From assembly GCA_964637695.1 (NCBI GenBank), contig CAZWVF010000035.1, forward strand, positions 1 to 29,510: a stretch of DNA of 29,510 nt, read 5' to 3'. The notes under the pieces were generated by a model that was not told the origin of the DNA, did no database searches, and saw only the letters and a program-made list of their open reading frames with translations. Origin of the DNA: JAGLTZ01 sp964637695. GTDB taxonomy: Bacteria > Blakebacterota > Blakebacteria > Blakebacterales > Blakebacteraceae. Shown piece by piece: positions 8,805 through 16,836 of this stretch. Every line of letters starts with the position of its first letter. Positions within the stretch are counted from its first letter, which is position 1. The position numbers were made by a program, and so were the translations under genes.

Positions 8805-8976
8805 TCTGATGTATGCATCCATTGTGATTGTGATTATCTGGGCAGGGATCTTCCTGTGGGTCTTCAGGCTGGACCGGAGGCTGCACAACCTCGAAAAAAC
8901 ACTGGCCGGCAAGTCCCGGACCGCAGAAAGGTCACAATCAGAAATCGATACAGAGGCTGATACAGCTTCCGAATAA
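8797..8976 (+). CDS. ccmD: Small membrane protein, CcmD-like
   Basis: A 59-residue protein with one N-terminal transmembrane helix (about 5-25) followed by a basic, then acidic, cytoplasmic tail. The arrangement YA(X)nW.GIFLWVFRLDRRL..LEK is what CcmD proteins of many phyla look like. CcmD assists release of holo-CcmE from CcmABC. The ATG at 8797 has GGGAGG (8785-8790) six bases upstream, and the gene overlaps the ccmC stop by eight bases. The sequence is too short and variable for a firm family call; position between ccmC and ccmE is the main support. Confidence 0.7.
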   Translation: MSDLMYASIVIVIIWAGIFLWVFRLDRRLHNLEKTLAGKSRTAERSQSEIDTEADTASE

Positions 8977-8993
8977 TCTGGACTGATACAGGA

Positions 8994-9407
8994 ATGAAAA
9001 AGAGCAGAATAATAATCGGAGTAATAGCACTGGCTGGATTCTCATACCTGGGCCTCAGCGCTTTCCAGCAGACCCTTACCCCCTATATGAGCTTTGCCGA
9101 AGCCCGTGCGGCAGAGGGGAAAAGCGTACAGATAACCGGCGACCTGAGGGAAGACCGGCTCTCATGGTACAGTGACGATGAAAGCCGAACCTTCCTTTTC
9201 TACATGATCGAGTCAGACACAGGCGACACTTTTCTGATCGCCTACGACGGCGTAAAGCCCTCTACCTTCGATGATGCCATCGGGATCGTTGCCATGGGAA
9301 CTTTCGACGGAACTCGTTTTCAGGCCGACCAGGTCCTTACCAAGTGCCCCAGCAAATATGAAGGACAGGATCCTGACGAACACGACCGGGCAGAAGAAAG
9401 CAAGTAA
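8994..9407 (+). CDS. ccmE: Haem chaperone CcmE, Cys (CXXXY) variant
   Basis: Periplasmic haem chaperone of 137 residues anchored by one N-terminal helix (about 5-24). The soluble part has the OB-fold pattern of the family (SVQITGDLREDRL..., VAMGTFDGTRFQADQVLTKCPSKY). The haem-attachment motif, normally HXXXY, here reads CPSKY: Cys118 replaces the His and Tyr122 is kept. Such Cys-type CcmE proteins are known from Desulfovibrio and archaea and define the variant called System I*, which also lacks CcmH. No ccmG, ccmH or ccmI is visible in this window, in keeping with that. The highly charged C-terminal tail is typical. It is the last gene of the + strand ccm operon. Confidence 0.85.
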   Translation: MKKSRIIIGVIALAGFSYLGLSAFQQTLTPYMSFAEARAAEGKSVQITGDLREDRLSWYSDDESRTFLFYMIESDTGDTFLIAYDGVKPSTFDDAIGIVAMGTFDGTRFQADQVLTKCPSKYEGQDPDEHDRAEESK

Positions 9408-9416
9408 CTCACCCAC

Positions 9417-9581
9417 TAGTGCCCTGTCACGCGACAACCGTCGCATTCGACCGGCGCCGAATCCCGACCGGCAGCGTTCCACCTCCTCGCCATAGCCACC
9501 GCTATGCCTCGTCGCCGCGCCTTGCAGGGCCGGGCCCGGCATCACTCTCGGTGCCGATGTTTGTCACCTGACATGACACCA
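9417..9581. repeat. MITE- or REP-like element with terminal inverted repeats
   Basis: The left end (9417-9437) and the reverse complement of the right end (9561-9581) match at 16 of 21 positions, with a shared core TGTCA...GACAA. The interior is GC-rich and has further symmetry: a hairpin CATAGC-CACC-GCTATG (9491-9506) and a perfect 12-base palindrome GCCGGGCCCGGC (9529-9540). It contains no transposase. These traits fit a non-autonomous miniature inverted-repeat element or a dispersed intergenic repeat. No target-site duplication is obvious. The element's family and copy number cannot be judged from one window. Confidence 0.45.
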
Positions 9582-9682
9582 GGAGCCTGTTCGCGGAAAC
9601 CACCGGATAATCATTGAGATCCATCCGGATCTCAAGCACCGGTCTGCGTGAGAGATAAGCAGAGTGAGAGCAGGCATTTAAA

Positions 9683-9723
9683 TGACACGGGTCCCCGCCC
9701 TTTCGAGCAGGGACCCGCTGTCA
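9683..9723 (-). terminator. Strong hairpin, probable terminator between convergent operons
   Basis: Bases 9683-9695 (TGACACGGGTCCC) pair with 9710-9723 (GGGACCCGCTGTCA), 13 base pairs with one bulged C and a 14-base loop. On the minus strand it lies 43 bases beyond the stop of the multiheme lipoprotein gene and is followed by TTTAAAT. It may serve the + strand ccm operon as well. Confidence 0.65.
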
Positions 9724-9766
9724 TGCGTAACGCCTGAAAAGACGTCTATTACTCAACTGCAGGCGA

Positions 9767-11452
9767 TCAGCGTTCCCCCGGCATCAGCATGTACGCGCCG
9801 GCAACGTCGTTACCGGTCAGGTACTTGTACGACTGCTGGAGAAGCTGGACCGTGAAGGCCGCGTTGTGAACACCATTGCTCTGATCGTACTCAACAGCCA
9901 GCAGGTTGAACGCAGCGCCTCTGATCTGTGACGGCCACCAGACACCATTGGCGTTCACCGTGTCCCACACACCATCGGTACTGTCGCGACCGACCACAGT
10001 TTTCAGCCCGAGTGTAGTAAGGCTGTCGATGCCGGTTGCGATGATCGCATTCTCCAGAACAGTCCTCAGACCGGTGACTTCGCTCTGGACTCCTTCAATG
10101 GTGCCGTCACCGTCAAAATCCTCCTTGGCGATAACATCATCAAAGGTAGTCAGTACACCGTGGCACGGCTCGCATGCTTCAACATCCGGCTCGTATGCAT
10201 GTTCGGACGTTAGGGGGTTGCCGTACTGGTTTACCCCGTCGTGTCCGACCATGTGACACGACACACAAGAGTCTTCTATCTGCATGTGCTGCGTGCTGGA
10301 CCAGGTAAATGCTCCATTCCAGACGTCAAAGAAGACCTCCGGATAGAGGAACGCTCCCTGGTTGCCATGGTGTGGTCCGAAGTGAGAAGAACCGGTACTT
10401 ACCTGATCCGCAACATCAGTCACACTGCGTCGACCGGTGTGGCAGCCCAGACAGAGATTGCCCAGTCCACCGTCGGTGACGACGTCTCCATAAGGTGTAG
10501 TTACACCCGCGGGATATGTGCGGACAAGGTGTTCGTTGGTGTTGTCGTGGGGATCATGACAGGTAACGCAGTTGATCGAAGCGAACGTGGTGTCGGAAGA
10601 CGCTGCTCCCGATACCTCTTCGACATAACCCTGCCCGGTGTGACACCTGTAACCACAACCCGAGTAATAAGAGCCTTCGTAGATTGTGGTACCGACGTTA
10701 TGGTTGTGAACTTCCCAGTCGGCCCAGGTGTTGTTCCTGGAACTGACGTGGCAGCCCGCACACTGATCTTCCACGTTCGACACAGTGATATCATCGGCGC
10801 TCTGGCTGGCGATGTGAGCGCTGCCGGGACCGTGACAGTTTTCGCACTGAATGCCTTCGAGTTCGGAGACCGGGTTCTCGTCGTATCCGCCGTTGTCTAT
10901 CGAGGTGTCGTTACCAACTGTGTGACAACGGTAGCAGTAGGATGAGAATCCGTCGCCTTCCTCTTCTTTCTTCCTGTCGAAGGCGGTGGCGTGGTTGGTA
11001 GCTTCAAACGCGGTTACCACAGATGAGTGACAAACGCAGGATTGCATACCAACGTAGTACGGCTGGACCGCGGGCACGTAGACTTCAACACCGACGTCAC
11101 GAGAACCGGTTGTGATGGCCTGACCATCATCAACTTCCAGATTGATGGTCACGACCCCGACATCATCGGGGGCCGTCCATGTTACGGTGTCATCGTCAGT
11201 GGCGCTGAACGTACCGCTGAGTGCGCTCCACTCGTAGTTAATCGCATCACCATCTTCGTCAGTGACAACGGCAATCAGTGTTACCGTGCCACCACGATTG
11301 ATCATGGTGTCCGGAGAAGCAGTAATAGAGGCAATCACAGGTGCATAGTTATCCGGTTCAGCGACCTTGTCTTCCTCACAGCCCATCAGGCCGAAGGAAG
11401 AGACCGCCATCACCAGGATACCTGTCAACCAGTATTGTTTCTTGCTGTGCAT
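9767..11452 (-). CDS. Multiheme cytochrome c lipoprotein with PKD-like domain
   Basis: A 561-residue exported lipoprotein: the signal peptide ends in the lipobox GLMG-C (Cys25). An immunoglobulin/PKD-like domain (about 37-125; SPDTMINRGGTVTL..., W.APDDVG) precedes a haem domain. Haem sites are CYRCH, CENCH, CAGCH, CGYRCH (a CX3CH variant), CVTCH, CLGCH, CVSCH and CEPCH. Ahead of these, at residues 139-142, is CVCH, one residue short of a normal site. The C-terminus is helical and contains GVHNAAFTVQLLQQ, resembling the end of the 9-heme lipoprotein at 16833-18134. A PKD-type domain on a lipoprotein suggests the outer surface or outer membrane and a role in extracellular electron transfer, but topology is inferred. 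GAGG lies five bases before the ATG. The gene is downstream of ccmF with a 226-base spacer, so it may have its own promoter. Confidence 0.8.
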   Translation of the reverse strand: MHSKKQYWLTGILVMAVSSFGLMGCEEDKVAEPDNYAPVIASITASPDTMINRGGTVTLIAVVTDEDGDAINYEWSALSGTFSATDDDTVTWTAPDDVGVVTINLEVDDGQAITTGSRDVGVEVYVPAVQPYYVGMQSCVCHSSVVTAFEATNHATAFDRKKEEEGDGFSSYCYRCHTVGNDTSIDNGGYDENPVSELEGIQCENCHGPGSAHIASQSADDITVSNVEDQCAGCHVSSRNNTWADWEVHNHNVGTTIYEGSYYSGCGYRCHTGQGYVEEVSGAASSDTTFASINCVTCHDPHDNTNEHLVRTYPAGVTTPYGDVVTDGGLGNLCLGCHTGRRSVTDVADQVSTGSSHFGPHHGNQGAFLYPEVFFDVWNGAFTWSSTQHMQIEDSCVSCHMVGHDGVNQYGNPLTSEHAYEPDVEACEPCHGVLTTFDDVIAKEDFDGDGTIEGVQSEVTGLRTVLENAIIATGIDSLTTLGLKTVVGRDSTDGVWDTVNANGVWWPSQIRGAAFNLLAVEYDQSNGVHNAAFTVQLLQQSYKYLTGNDVAGAYMLMPGER

Positions 11453-11678
11453 GAGTCCTCATTCATATGTTACATGGTGAGAATTTACTACCTCCGATCG
11501 GTACTGCCTCCCGGCACGGTTTTGATTGCACCGGCAGGCATATACGGTCGAATTCATTATAAGTATTACGTGAATGTATTCACAATAGGAAATCGGGTCT
11601 GATTATCTTTATTTATCTGTTCAGCTGAAAAAGCGGTATAACTGCCTCAACATACATCCAGTGTCATGTCACGCAGCA

Positions 11679-13916
11679 CTAACTTTTCAGTTGAAGGTCC
11701 CGCCTCCATACGGCCAGCCCGCCACCCAGAAGAACCAGGATCACTCCAAACCAGAGAATACTCATCAGCGGCTTAATACTGAGTTCCACCGTGAGAATTC
11801 CACCAATACTCCGGTTATCCAGGGACGTGGAGCCGCCGCTGAACAGCAGTGTAACTGTACCAAGGTCGGCATTAAGGGACTGCAGGCGCACCTGCTGATC
11901 ACTCTCCCACGGCAGTGCCACGGCAGGTTGAGCAGCAGTACCTCCAAATGCCATCCTCGGAACTATGGTTTCACTGGCTCCGTCGCGGTCCACTCTGACG
12001 CGGGCACCGATCGAACCGTCGGTTTCCTGCATTCCACTTTCATCTGTATGGCCGCCCATGTCGTATTCTTCGAAAGTGAGAGTGAAGCTGTTGAATTCGG
12101 CGCTTTCACCCTTGGCCAGAGTGACGAGTTCCCCGGTACCGGCTACTGCCTGCTCCGGAGGCAGATATTGAGCGGGAGCAATATACAGGTCACTCGTAAG
12201 ACTGCGTTCAATATGGGGTTCGGCCCGCCAGTGCATCTGCCCCCCACCGTACTGCTGATATAATTTCGGATAAGTCTCCTTAAGAGTCGAAGAACCGGGA
12301 GCCTTCATTGTAACAACCGCGGAGCGCTTTTCACCCGGTTCCGGCCTCCAGCCGGTAAAAGAAAGTTCATACCCCTGAACCATTGTCGGGGTCTGGTATA
12401 TGAGATCCGCCTTCTGCTTGCTGCCCGTGGTTGAGGCTATTATCGCGATCAGCATCAGGCTCGCTCCAAGATGTGAAATGGGTCCGCCGGCGGCACGCCA
12501 GCTCTGCCGGCTCAGTGTGTCGATCAGTTTCACGACGCTGACTATCAGGGCAAAGCTGCTGCCTCCGACAAAGAGAATGAGAAGCAGACCACTGACTCCC
12601 ATAAGGAACGCAACAACCATTCCTGCCAGTGCACCTGCTGTCGATGCCCACAAAGTCACCTTGTCAGTGGAACCCATCCCCTTCCACGGCATCAGTACTG
12701 AGATCCCTAAACTGAAAGCCAGAAGGATTCCGAGAGGAAGTGTGGTTCTGCCATAAAATGAGATGTCCACGGCGGCACCCTCACCGCCGGACAGCCGGCT
12801 GAAGATCGGAGCTGAGGTACCCAGTCCTATCACTGCCGTCAACATGATCAGCACAATGGTACCAACTACCAGCAGAACCTCGCGGCTGAAGACCGGTTCG
12901 TCCAGTTTCTCACCAATGACCTGCTCTTTCACCGCGTAGAGTTTGAAAGATCCGTAAATCACAATGCTGAACACCCAGAGACCCAGCCAGGTGCCCACGA
13001 CGCTTGCACCAAATGTGTGAACACTGGCCCCTTCCAGAACACCGCTTCTGGTCAGGAATGTCGAATAGATAACCAGGCCGAAGGTGACGACCGCCAGCAT
13101 GACATTGGTTTTTGCCAGCTTGTTGCGTGTCTGCTGCAGCAGGAGACCGTGGAAAAGCGCTGTGCCCGTCAACCATGGGAGCAGTGAAGCATTCTCGACA
13201 GGATCCCATCCCCACCATCCACCCCACCCCAGCACCTCGTAGGCCCAGTAGCCACCCATGATGACACCCATCCCCAGGGTCAGCCAGCCGAGCAGAGCCC
13301 ACGGCAGAGCCTGGCGAACCCACTCGTTCTTGTTGTCGCGTGTCAGACCCACAAGAGCAAAACAGAACGGCACGGCCATGGCTGCATAACCTATGAACGT
13401 GACAGGAGGATGAATGGCCATCCACGGATTACGAAGCAGCGGCATCATGCCGGCACCTTCGGTAACCACTCTCGCACTCACGCTGAATGGCCCGCTGATA
13501 ATAGTCAGCAGCACAAGTGCGATTGCCGAGGGAAGATAGATCCGCAATACCGGAGCTTCCCACTCTCCGTTGCGTGAACACAGGATATATCCAAAGAAAG
13601 CGGCGATCAGTGCCCACAGGAGGAAACTGCCCTCCTGACCCGCCCAGAAGGCAGAGACGACGTACAGGGCCGGAAGATCGTTGCTGGCGTATGAGTAAAT
13701 GTAGTCAACCGTATATTCTCTGGCGAAAAGAAGCGCCAGCAGTGATGCACTCGCTACCAGCAGCGAGATCCCGGCAACCGCAACCGCTCTTCTGGCATTC
13801 CCGGTTTCTCCGATCGAACCAGGTTTGACTCCCCGGTAAAGAAGGAAGGCGGCTATGTAGGCCAGAAGGGCCACGATCAATGCAAGTGAACCCAGAGTGG
13901 GCAGCATGGCAGTCAT
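11679..13916 (-). CDS. ccmF: Cytochrome c haem lyase subunit CcmF
   Basis: Large polytopic membrane protein of 745 residues, the haem lyase that joins haem from holo-CcmE to apocytochromes. The tryptophan-rich motif reads WGGWWGWDPVENAS (about 230-245), the CcmF version of the WWD domain. Conserved histidine-containing loops (RNPWMAIHPPVTFIGY and GASVHTFGAS) flank it. A C-terminal periplasmic region precedes the final helix. ATG 13916 has CAGGAG eight bases upstream; the TTG at 13919 is less likely. In contrast to the other ccm genes, ccmF sits on the minus strand 82 bases after the outer-membrane barrel gene, so it appears to be expressed with the electron-conduit genes it helps to mature. 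No CcmH-like domain is fused to it. Confidence 0.93.
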   Translation of the reverse strand: MTAMLPTLGSLALIVALLAYIAAFLLYRGVKPGSIGETGNARRAVAVAGISLLVASASLLALLFAREYTVDYIYSYASNDLPALYVVSAFWAGQEGSFLLWALIAAFFGYILCSRNGEWEAPVLRIYLPSAIALVLLTIISGPFSVSARVVTEGAGMMPLLRNPWMAIHPPVTFIGYAAMAVPFCFALVGLTRDNKNEWVRQALPWALLGWLTLGMGVIMGGYWAYEVLGWGGWWGWDPVENASLLPWLTGTALFHGLLLQQTRNKLAKTNVMLAVVTFGLVIYSTFLTRSGVLEGASVHTFGASVVGTWLGLWVFSIVIYGSFKLYAVKEQVIGEKLDEPVFSREVLLVVGTIVLIMLTAVIGLGTSAPIFSRLSGGEGAAVDISFYGRTTLPLGILLAFSLGISVLMPWKGMGSTDKVTLWASTAGALAGMVVAFLMGVSGLLLILFVGGSSFALIVSVVKLIDTLSRQSWRAAGGPISHLGASLMLIAIIASTTGSKQKADLIYQTPTMVQGYELSFTGWRPEPGEKRSAVVTMKAPGSSTLKETYPKLYQQYGGGQMHWRAEPHIERSLTSDLYIAPAQYLPPEQAVAGTGELVTLAKGESAEFNSFTLTFEEYDMGGHTDESGMQETDGSIGARVRVDRDGASETIVPRMAFGGTAAQPAVALPWESDQQVRLQSLNADLGTVTLLFSGGSTSLDNRSIGGILTVELSIKPLMSILWFGVILVLLGGGLAVWRRDLQLKS

Positions 13917-13940
13917 CAAAACAGCTCCTGAATGTTGAGA

Positions 13941-13967
13941 GCGGGCAGCCGCAAGCCGTCTGCCCGC
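13941..13967 (-). other. Intergenic stem-loop between barrel gene and ccmF
   Basis: GCGGGCAG (13941-13948) and CTGCCCGC (13960-13967) form a perfect 8-base-pair stem. It lies between the stop of the barrel gene and the start of ccmF. It lacks a following T-run, so it may be a stabiliser of the upstream message or a partial terminator rather than a full stop. Confidence 0.4.
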
Positions 13968-13998
13968 CTGTACTTATCAATGTGAATTGTGTTCTGTT

Positions 13999-15852
13999 TC
14001 AGAATCCCCGGCTCAGTCCGACAGTGATGAGAGATCCTCTGTAGTTGTCACGATCGTCCACGACCTGGTCTAAAGAAAACGATCTGAAGTCCGCATGAAC
14101 AGTCAGAACGCCCAGATCCTTCATTACTCCGATCTGCCGGATGGATCGAGTCAGAGGCCACTGTCCGTTAGTCCTGTACCATTGGATATCAGCCCTGAGG
14201 ATGAAGCCCTCCTTCAGCTCATAACTCAACCATCCATTCACGGCATATGTTATGTCTCTATAGTCGAAGATCGCCGGAAATGGCGGCGAGGACCTGGCTA
14301 TCGGAATATTCATGTCCAGGCTCCCGCGCGTGTATCCGACATAACCATCCACTCCTCTGAGTGCCGGCAGATCCTTGACGCTGAATCCTACTGTCCCACT
14401 GCGGACATCGCTTGTCCTGGCGTTGAAGTAGCTGTCAGGATCGGTTTCATCGCGGCTGTAGTAGCGGGAAGCGGTTCCACTCACATAGGAAAGTGTCGCT
14501 GTGAACCAGTCAAGGGGCATCAGGTTCAGAGTGCTCCGTGTACTTGTTCGGTCAGTGGGCGAGAGCCGCGTGTAAGGATTCTCGATATCACCGGCCCGGT
14601 GGCTCAACCGCAGATTGAACCAGCTCTGTCGGGAGTAGGTGAAACCTCCCGTAATATCCGTGGTCACTGTTTCAAACTCTCTGATTGTCTTTTTATATTT
14701 TCGGGTGATGCTCGCCCCGCCCAGATCTATCGACACTCCACGCATCGGATTCCAGATTACTCTTCCCGAATTTCGCGTTGTAGTCACAGACGTCTCAACG
14801 CCTGCGCCGCTTCCGGTCGGGTCCCAATCACCCGAGATCTCAAAATCGGTCTGCCTCGTCGAGAGATCCGCAGACAGGCCCTTCAGAATGGGTACACTCA
14901 CCCCTGCATCAAGTATGGAGAAAGTCCGGTCGAGGCTCCCGCTGCTGGAAATGGTTGAATTCACGGGATTTCCCGAATAGTCGATTCCCGTTTCGCGTTC
15001 TTCCATGGTTTTTTCAATGGAGCCGGATGAGCTGCTGTACCCGAACCGGACACGCGCCCTGTAAACAGGAACAGTAACGTTCGCTTTTAAAACAGGAAGA
15101 CTGCCCGAATCATTGATTATATGGGAATAGTCGTAGATTACGCCGGGCCGGCCGCCCAGGCCATCGCTGGTGTCGGGGATCACGGCACCGTAGTTGTTGT
15201 CCAGGTTGTATCGTGTATATGAGAGGTCGACTGAAGCTGTCAGGATCGGGATCGATGTGGCTATCTGCAGCGATGTGGCAGTCTCATCCGCCGGCGAGAG
15301 GACCGTGTGCTTCTCATCCTCTATGTTCCAGACATTAAGGTTTGTACCTTCACGACGGAATCGATCGAACCGGAAGTGAATATCGGGAAGGCCGCCGACC
15401 GTCAGTGCCAGATCGGCATACCTGCCCCGTCTTGTATACTGGTACGGGGAGGAATCCAGATTGTATTCCTCCTGATATGCCGCATTCGAATGTGAATAAC
15501 GGGCGTTGTAACCGCCGAATGTCAGCCGGAAGAGCCCGGACTGTCTGTACCATCCCCTGAAAGTAGCGAAAGGATCTTCACCCCAGCCGGAAGCCTCCAG
15601 TCCGAACTCCCGGACTCCCCGCTTTCCCTGGAGCATCAGCCCGGCCAGCTGGATACCATTCTGATAATCGAAATCCTCGCTGTATTTCTCTCCGGCGTTA
15701 CTCCCGCCGGAAAGTGAAAGCGTCCTCGAACTCAGATGGAGCCACCCTTTGAAGCCCCCGCTCTCCTGGCACGACGCTGATTTACCGATCGCACCCGAAA
15801 GAAGCAACGAGAGCCCCAGTACAGATGCCGATAATTGTGGTCGCAGGCGCAT
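13999..15852 (-). CDS. Outer-membrane beta-barrel, candidate MtrB-like porin of an electron conduit
   Basis: A 617-residue exported protein: signal peptide to about residue 28, then alternating hydrophobic/polar strands with many aromatic residues and glycine, ending in the C-terminal Phe (..VGLSRGF) typical of Bam-assembled barrels. Its length suits a barrel of more than 20 strands, as in MtrB/PioB (about 650-700 residues). The N-terminal CXXC of Shewanella MtrB is absent. The main clue is context: the decaheme DmsE/MtrA-type gene ends 18 bases upstream and a 9-heme lipoprotein gene lies just before that, the arrangement of dmsEF and mtrABC-type conduits. ATG 15852 is chosen because AGGAGG lies seven bases upstream; a GTG at 15855 is adjacent. 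A porin unrelated to cytochromes is the alternative. Confidence 0.72.
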   Translation of the reverse strand: MRLRPQLSASVLGLSLLLSGAIGKSASCQESGGFKGWLHLSSRTLSLSGGSNAGEKYSEDFDYQNGIQLAGLMLQGKRGVREFGLEASGWGEDPFATFRGWYRQSGLFRLTFGGYNARYSHSNAAYQEEYNLDSSPYQYTRRGRYADLALTVGGLPDIHFRFDRFRREGTNLNVWNIEDEKHTVLSPADETATSLQIATSIPILTASVDLSYTRYNLDNNYGAVIPDTSDGLGGRPGVIYDYSHIINDSGSLPVLKANVTVPVYRARVRFGYSSSSGSIEKTMEERETGIDYSGNPVNSTISSSGSLDRTFSILDAGVSVPILKGLSADLSTRQTDFEISGDWDPTGSGAGVETSVTTTRNSGRVIWNPMRGVSIDLGGASITRKYKKTIREFETVTTDITGGFTYSRQSWFNLRLSHRAGDIENPYTRLSPTDRTSTRSTLNLMPLDWFTATLSYVSGTASRYYSRDETDPDSYFNARTSDVRSGTVGFSVKDLPALRGVDGYVGYTRGSLDMNIPIARSSPPFPAIFDYRDITYAVNGWLSYELKEGFILRADIQWYRTNGQWPLTRSIRQIGVMKDLGVLTVHADFRSFSLDQVVDDRDNYRGSLITVGLSRGF

Positions 15853-15870
15853 CACCGTTCCTCCTTTCCT

Positions 15871-16836
15871 CTATCGCCTGAAGAACAGGCGGTTGCTGTC
15901 GCTCCCGTGGATCGCGGTATGGCAGGTTGTACAGTTGCGATACCGGGAATCAGCCAGGTTATGAAAAGTCGGGGCTTCTATGTGGCACGATATGCACAAT
16001 TCCCTTGTGGTATTCATCTTCAGCATGAAGCGGTTGGCCGAACCGTGGGGTCCGTGGCAGGCCGTACACCCTTCGACCAGTTTTGGGGCGTGCTCGTAAA
16101 CAAAGGGGCCTCTCTTGTCTATGTGGCAGGTGCTGCAGAGCTCGCCGTTCATCATTGGACGTACCAGCATCGCCGGTTCCGTACTGCCGTGAGGATTGTG
16201 ACAGTTCTCACAACTGCTTACTCCATTGTTCAGACTGTGTCTATCGGTTGCGGAGAAAGTGGATCTCATGTCTGCATGGCATGAAAAGCAGAGCCCGGGT
16301 GGTGATGAAACCATCAGTTTTTCCGCCACTTCCGGTGCATGTATGGAGTGGCATTTCATGCATGATACATCTCCGGCTGCATGCTGCGAGCCGGCGAAGA
16401 GGTTCTGTCGCGCAGAGCCTGCATGACAGGTCAGACAGGCTTCGATAATCCGGGCGGTTGCCTTCTCGCTGAAATTCTCCATCAAGTCGGGATCTCCACC
16501 AGCATCCGCATGTGTCATGCCGGGACCATGACAGGCCTCACAGGTCAGATCTCCGGAAGGATGATCTGTACCGGCGCCGGCTCCTGCGTGGGGATTTGAA
16601 ACAAAGGCAGTCTCGAATTCGACGTGACACATCAGGCACATCTCAACACCGGCGTATGACTCTTCCATCCCTTTAACAGGCTTCCAGGCAAGAGTGCCCT
16701 GCTGAGGAATGAGCTCGACCGCCTGCACGGCTGCGCCAAGGATCCAGAAAAGGAGAAGAACTCCTCCCACCGCCTTCAATCCGGCTGCAGGTCTTTCACG
16801 GATCCGCCGGTTCATCGTCTTCATGATATCTATCAT
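15871..16836 (-). CDS. Decaheme cytochrome c, DmsE/MtrA family
   Basis: Periplasmic electron carrier of 321 residues with a signal sequence (hydrophobic core about 20-36, cleavage near AVQA) and exactly ten CXXCH sites: CLMCH, CEACH, CLTCH, CMKCH, CFSCH, CENCH, CSTCH, CTACH, CISCH and CTTCH. Size, haem number and the repeated C..CH.PHGS pattern match the DmsE/MtrA/PioA decaheme family, which inserts into a partner outer-membrane barrel and forms a wire across it. Its ATG overlaps the stop of the upstream lipoprotein gene by four bases (ATGA) and the barrel gene follows after 18 bases, so the three are a tight operon. Further in-frame ATGs (residues 5 and 8) are possible starts. Confidence 0.88.
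   Translation of the reverse strand: MIDIMKTMNRRIRERPAAGLKAVGGVLLLFWILGAAVQAVELIPQQGTLAWKPVKGMEESYAGVEMCLMCHVEFETAFVSNPHAGAGAGTDHPSGDLTCEACHGPGMTHADAGGDPDLMENFSEKATARIIEACLTCHAGSARQNLFAGSQHAAGDVSCMKCHSIHAPEVAEKLMVSSPPGLCFSCHADMRSTFSATDRHSLNNGVSSCENCHNPHGSTEPAMLVRPMMNGELCSTCHIDKRGPFVYEHAPKLVEGCTACHGPHGSANRFMLKMNTTRELCISCHIEAPTFHNLADSRYRNCTTCHTAIHGSDSNRLFFRR

Larger units (their letters stand above)
9408..9766. other. Convergent intergenic region with repeat element and terminator
   Basis: This 359-base stretch lies between the ends of ccmE (+) and the PKD multiheme lipoprotein gene (-). It holds a 165-base element with imperfect terminal inverted repeats (9417-9581) and a strong hairpin (9683-9723), both listed separately. 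I see no convincing gene; a minus-strand open frame of about 110 codons crosses the element but has no ribosome binding site or recognisable product. Confidence 0.6.

Noticed and set aside
9213..9545. A 110-codon minus-strand frame running from the ccmE end through the inverted-repeat element
   Set aside because: It overlaps the ccmE coding end, has no ribosome binding site and most of it is repeat-element DNA.
10241..11602. Plus-strand frames opposite the PKD multiheme lipoprotein
   Set aside because: The minus strand carries a lipobox and eight haem sites; the plus-strand frames have neither a start signal nor a known fold.
14095..14958. A 287-codon plus-strand frame opposite the outer-membrane barrel gene
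   Set aside because: Antisense shadow: composition is Arg/Ser/Pro-rich without any domain, and the opposite strand has a signal peptide, RBS and barrel C-terminus.
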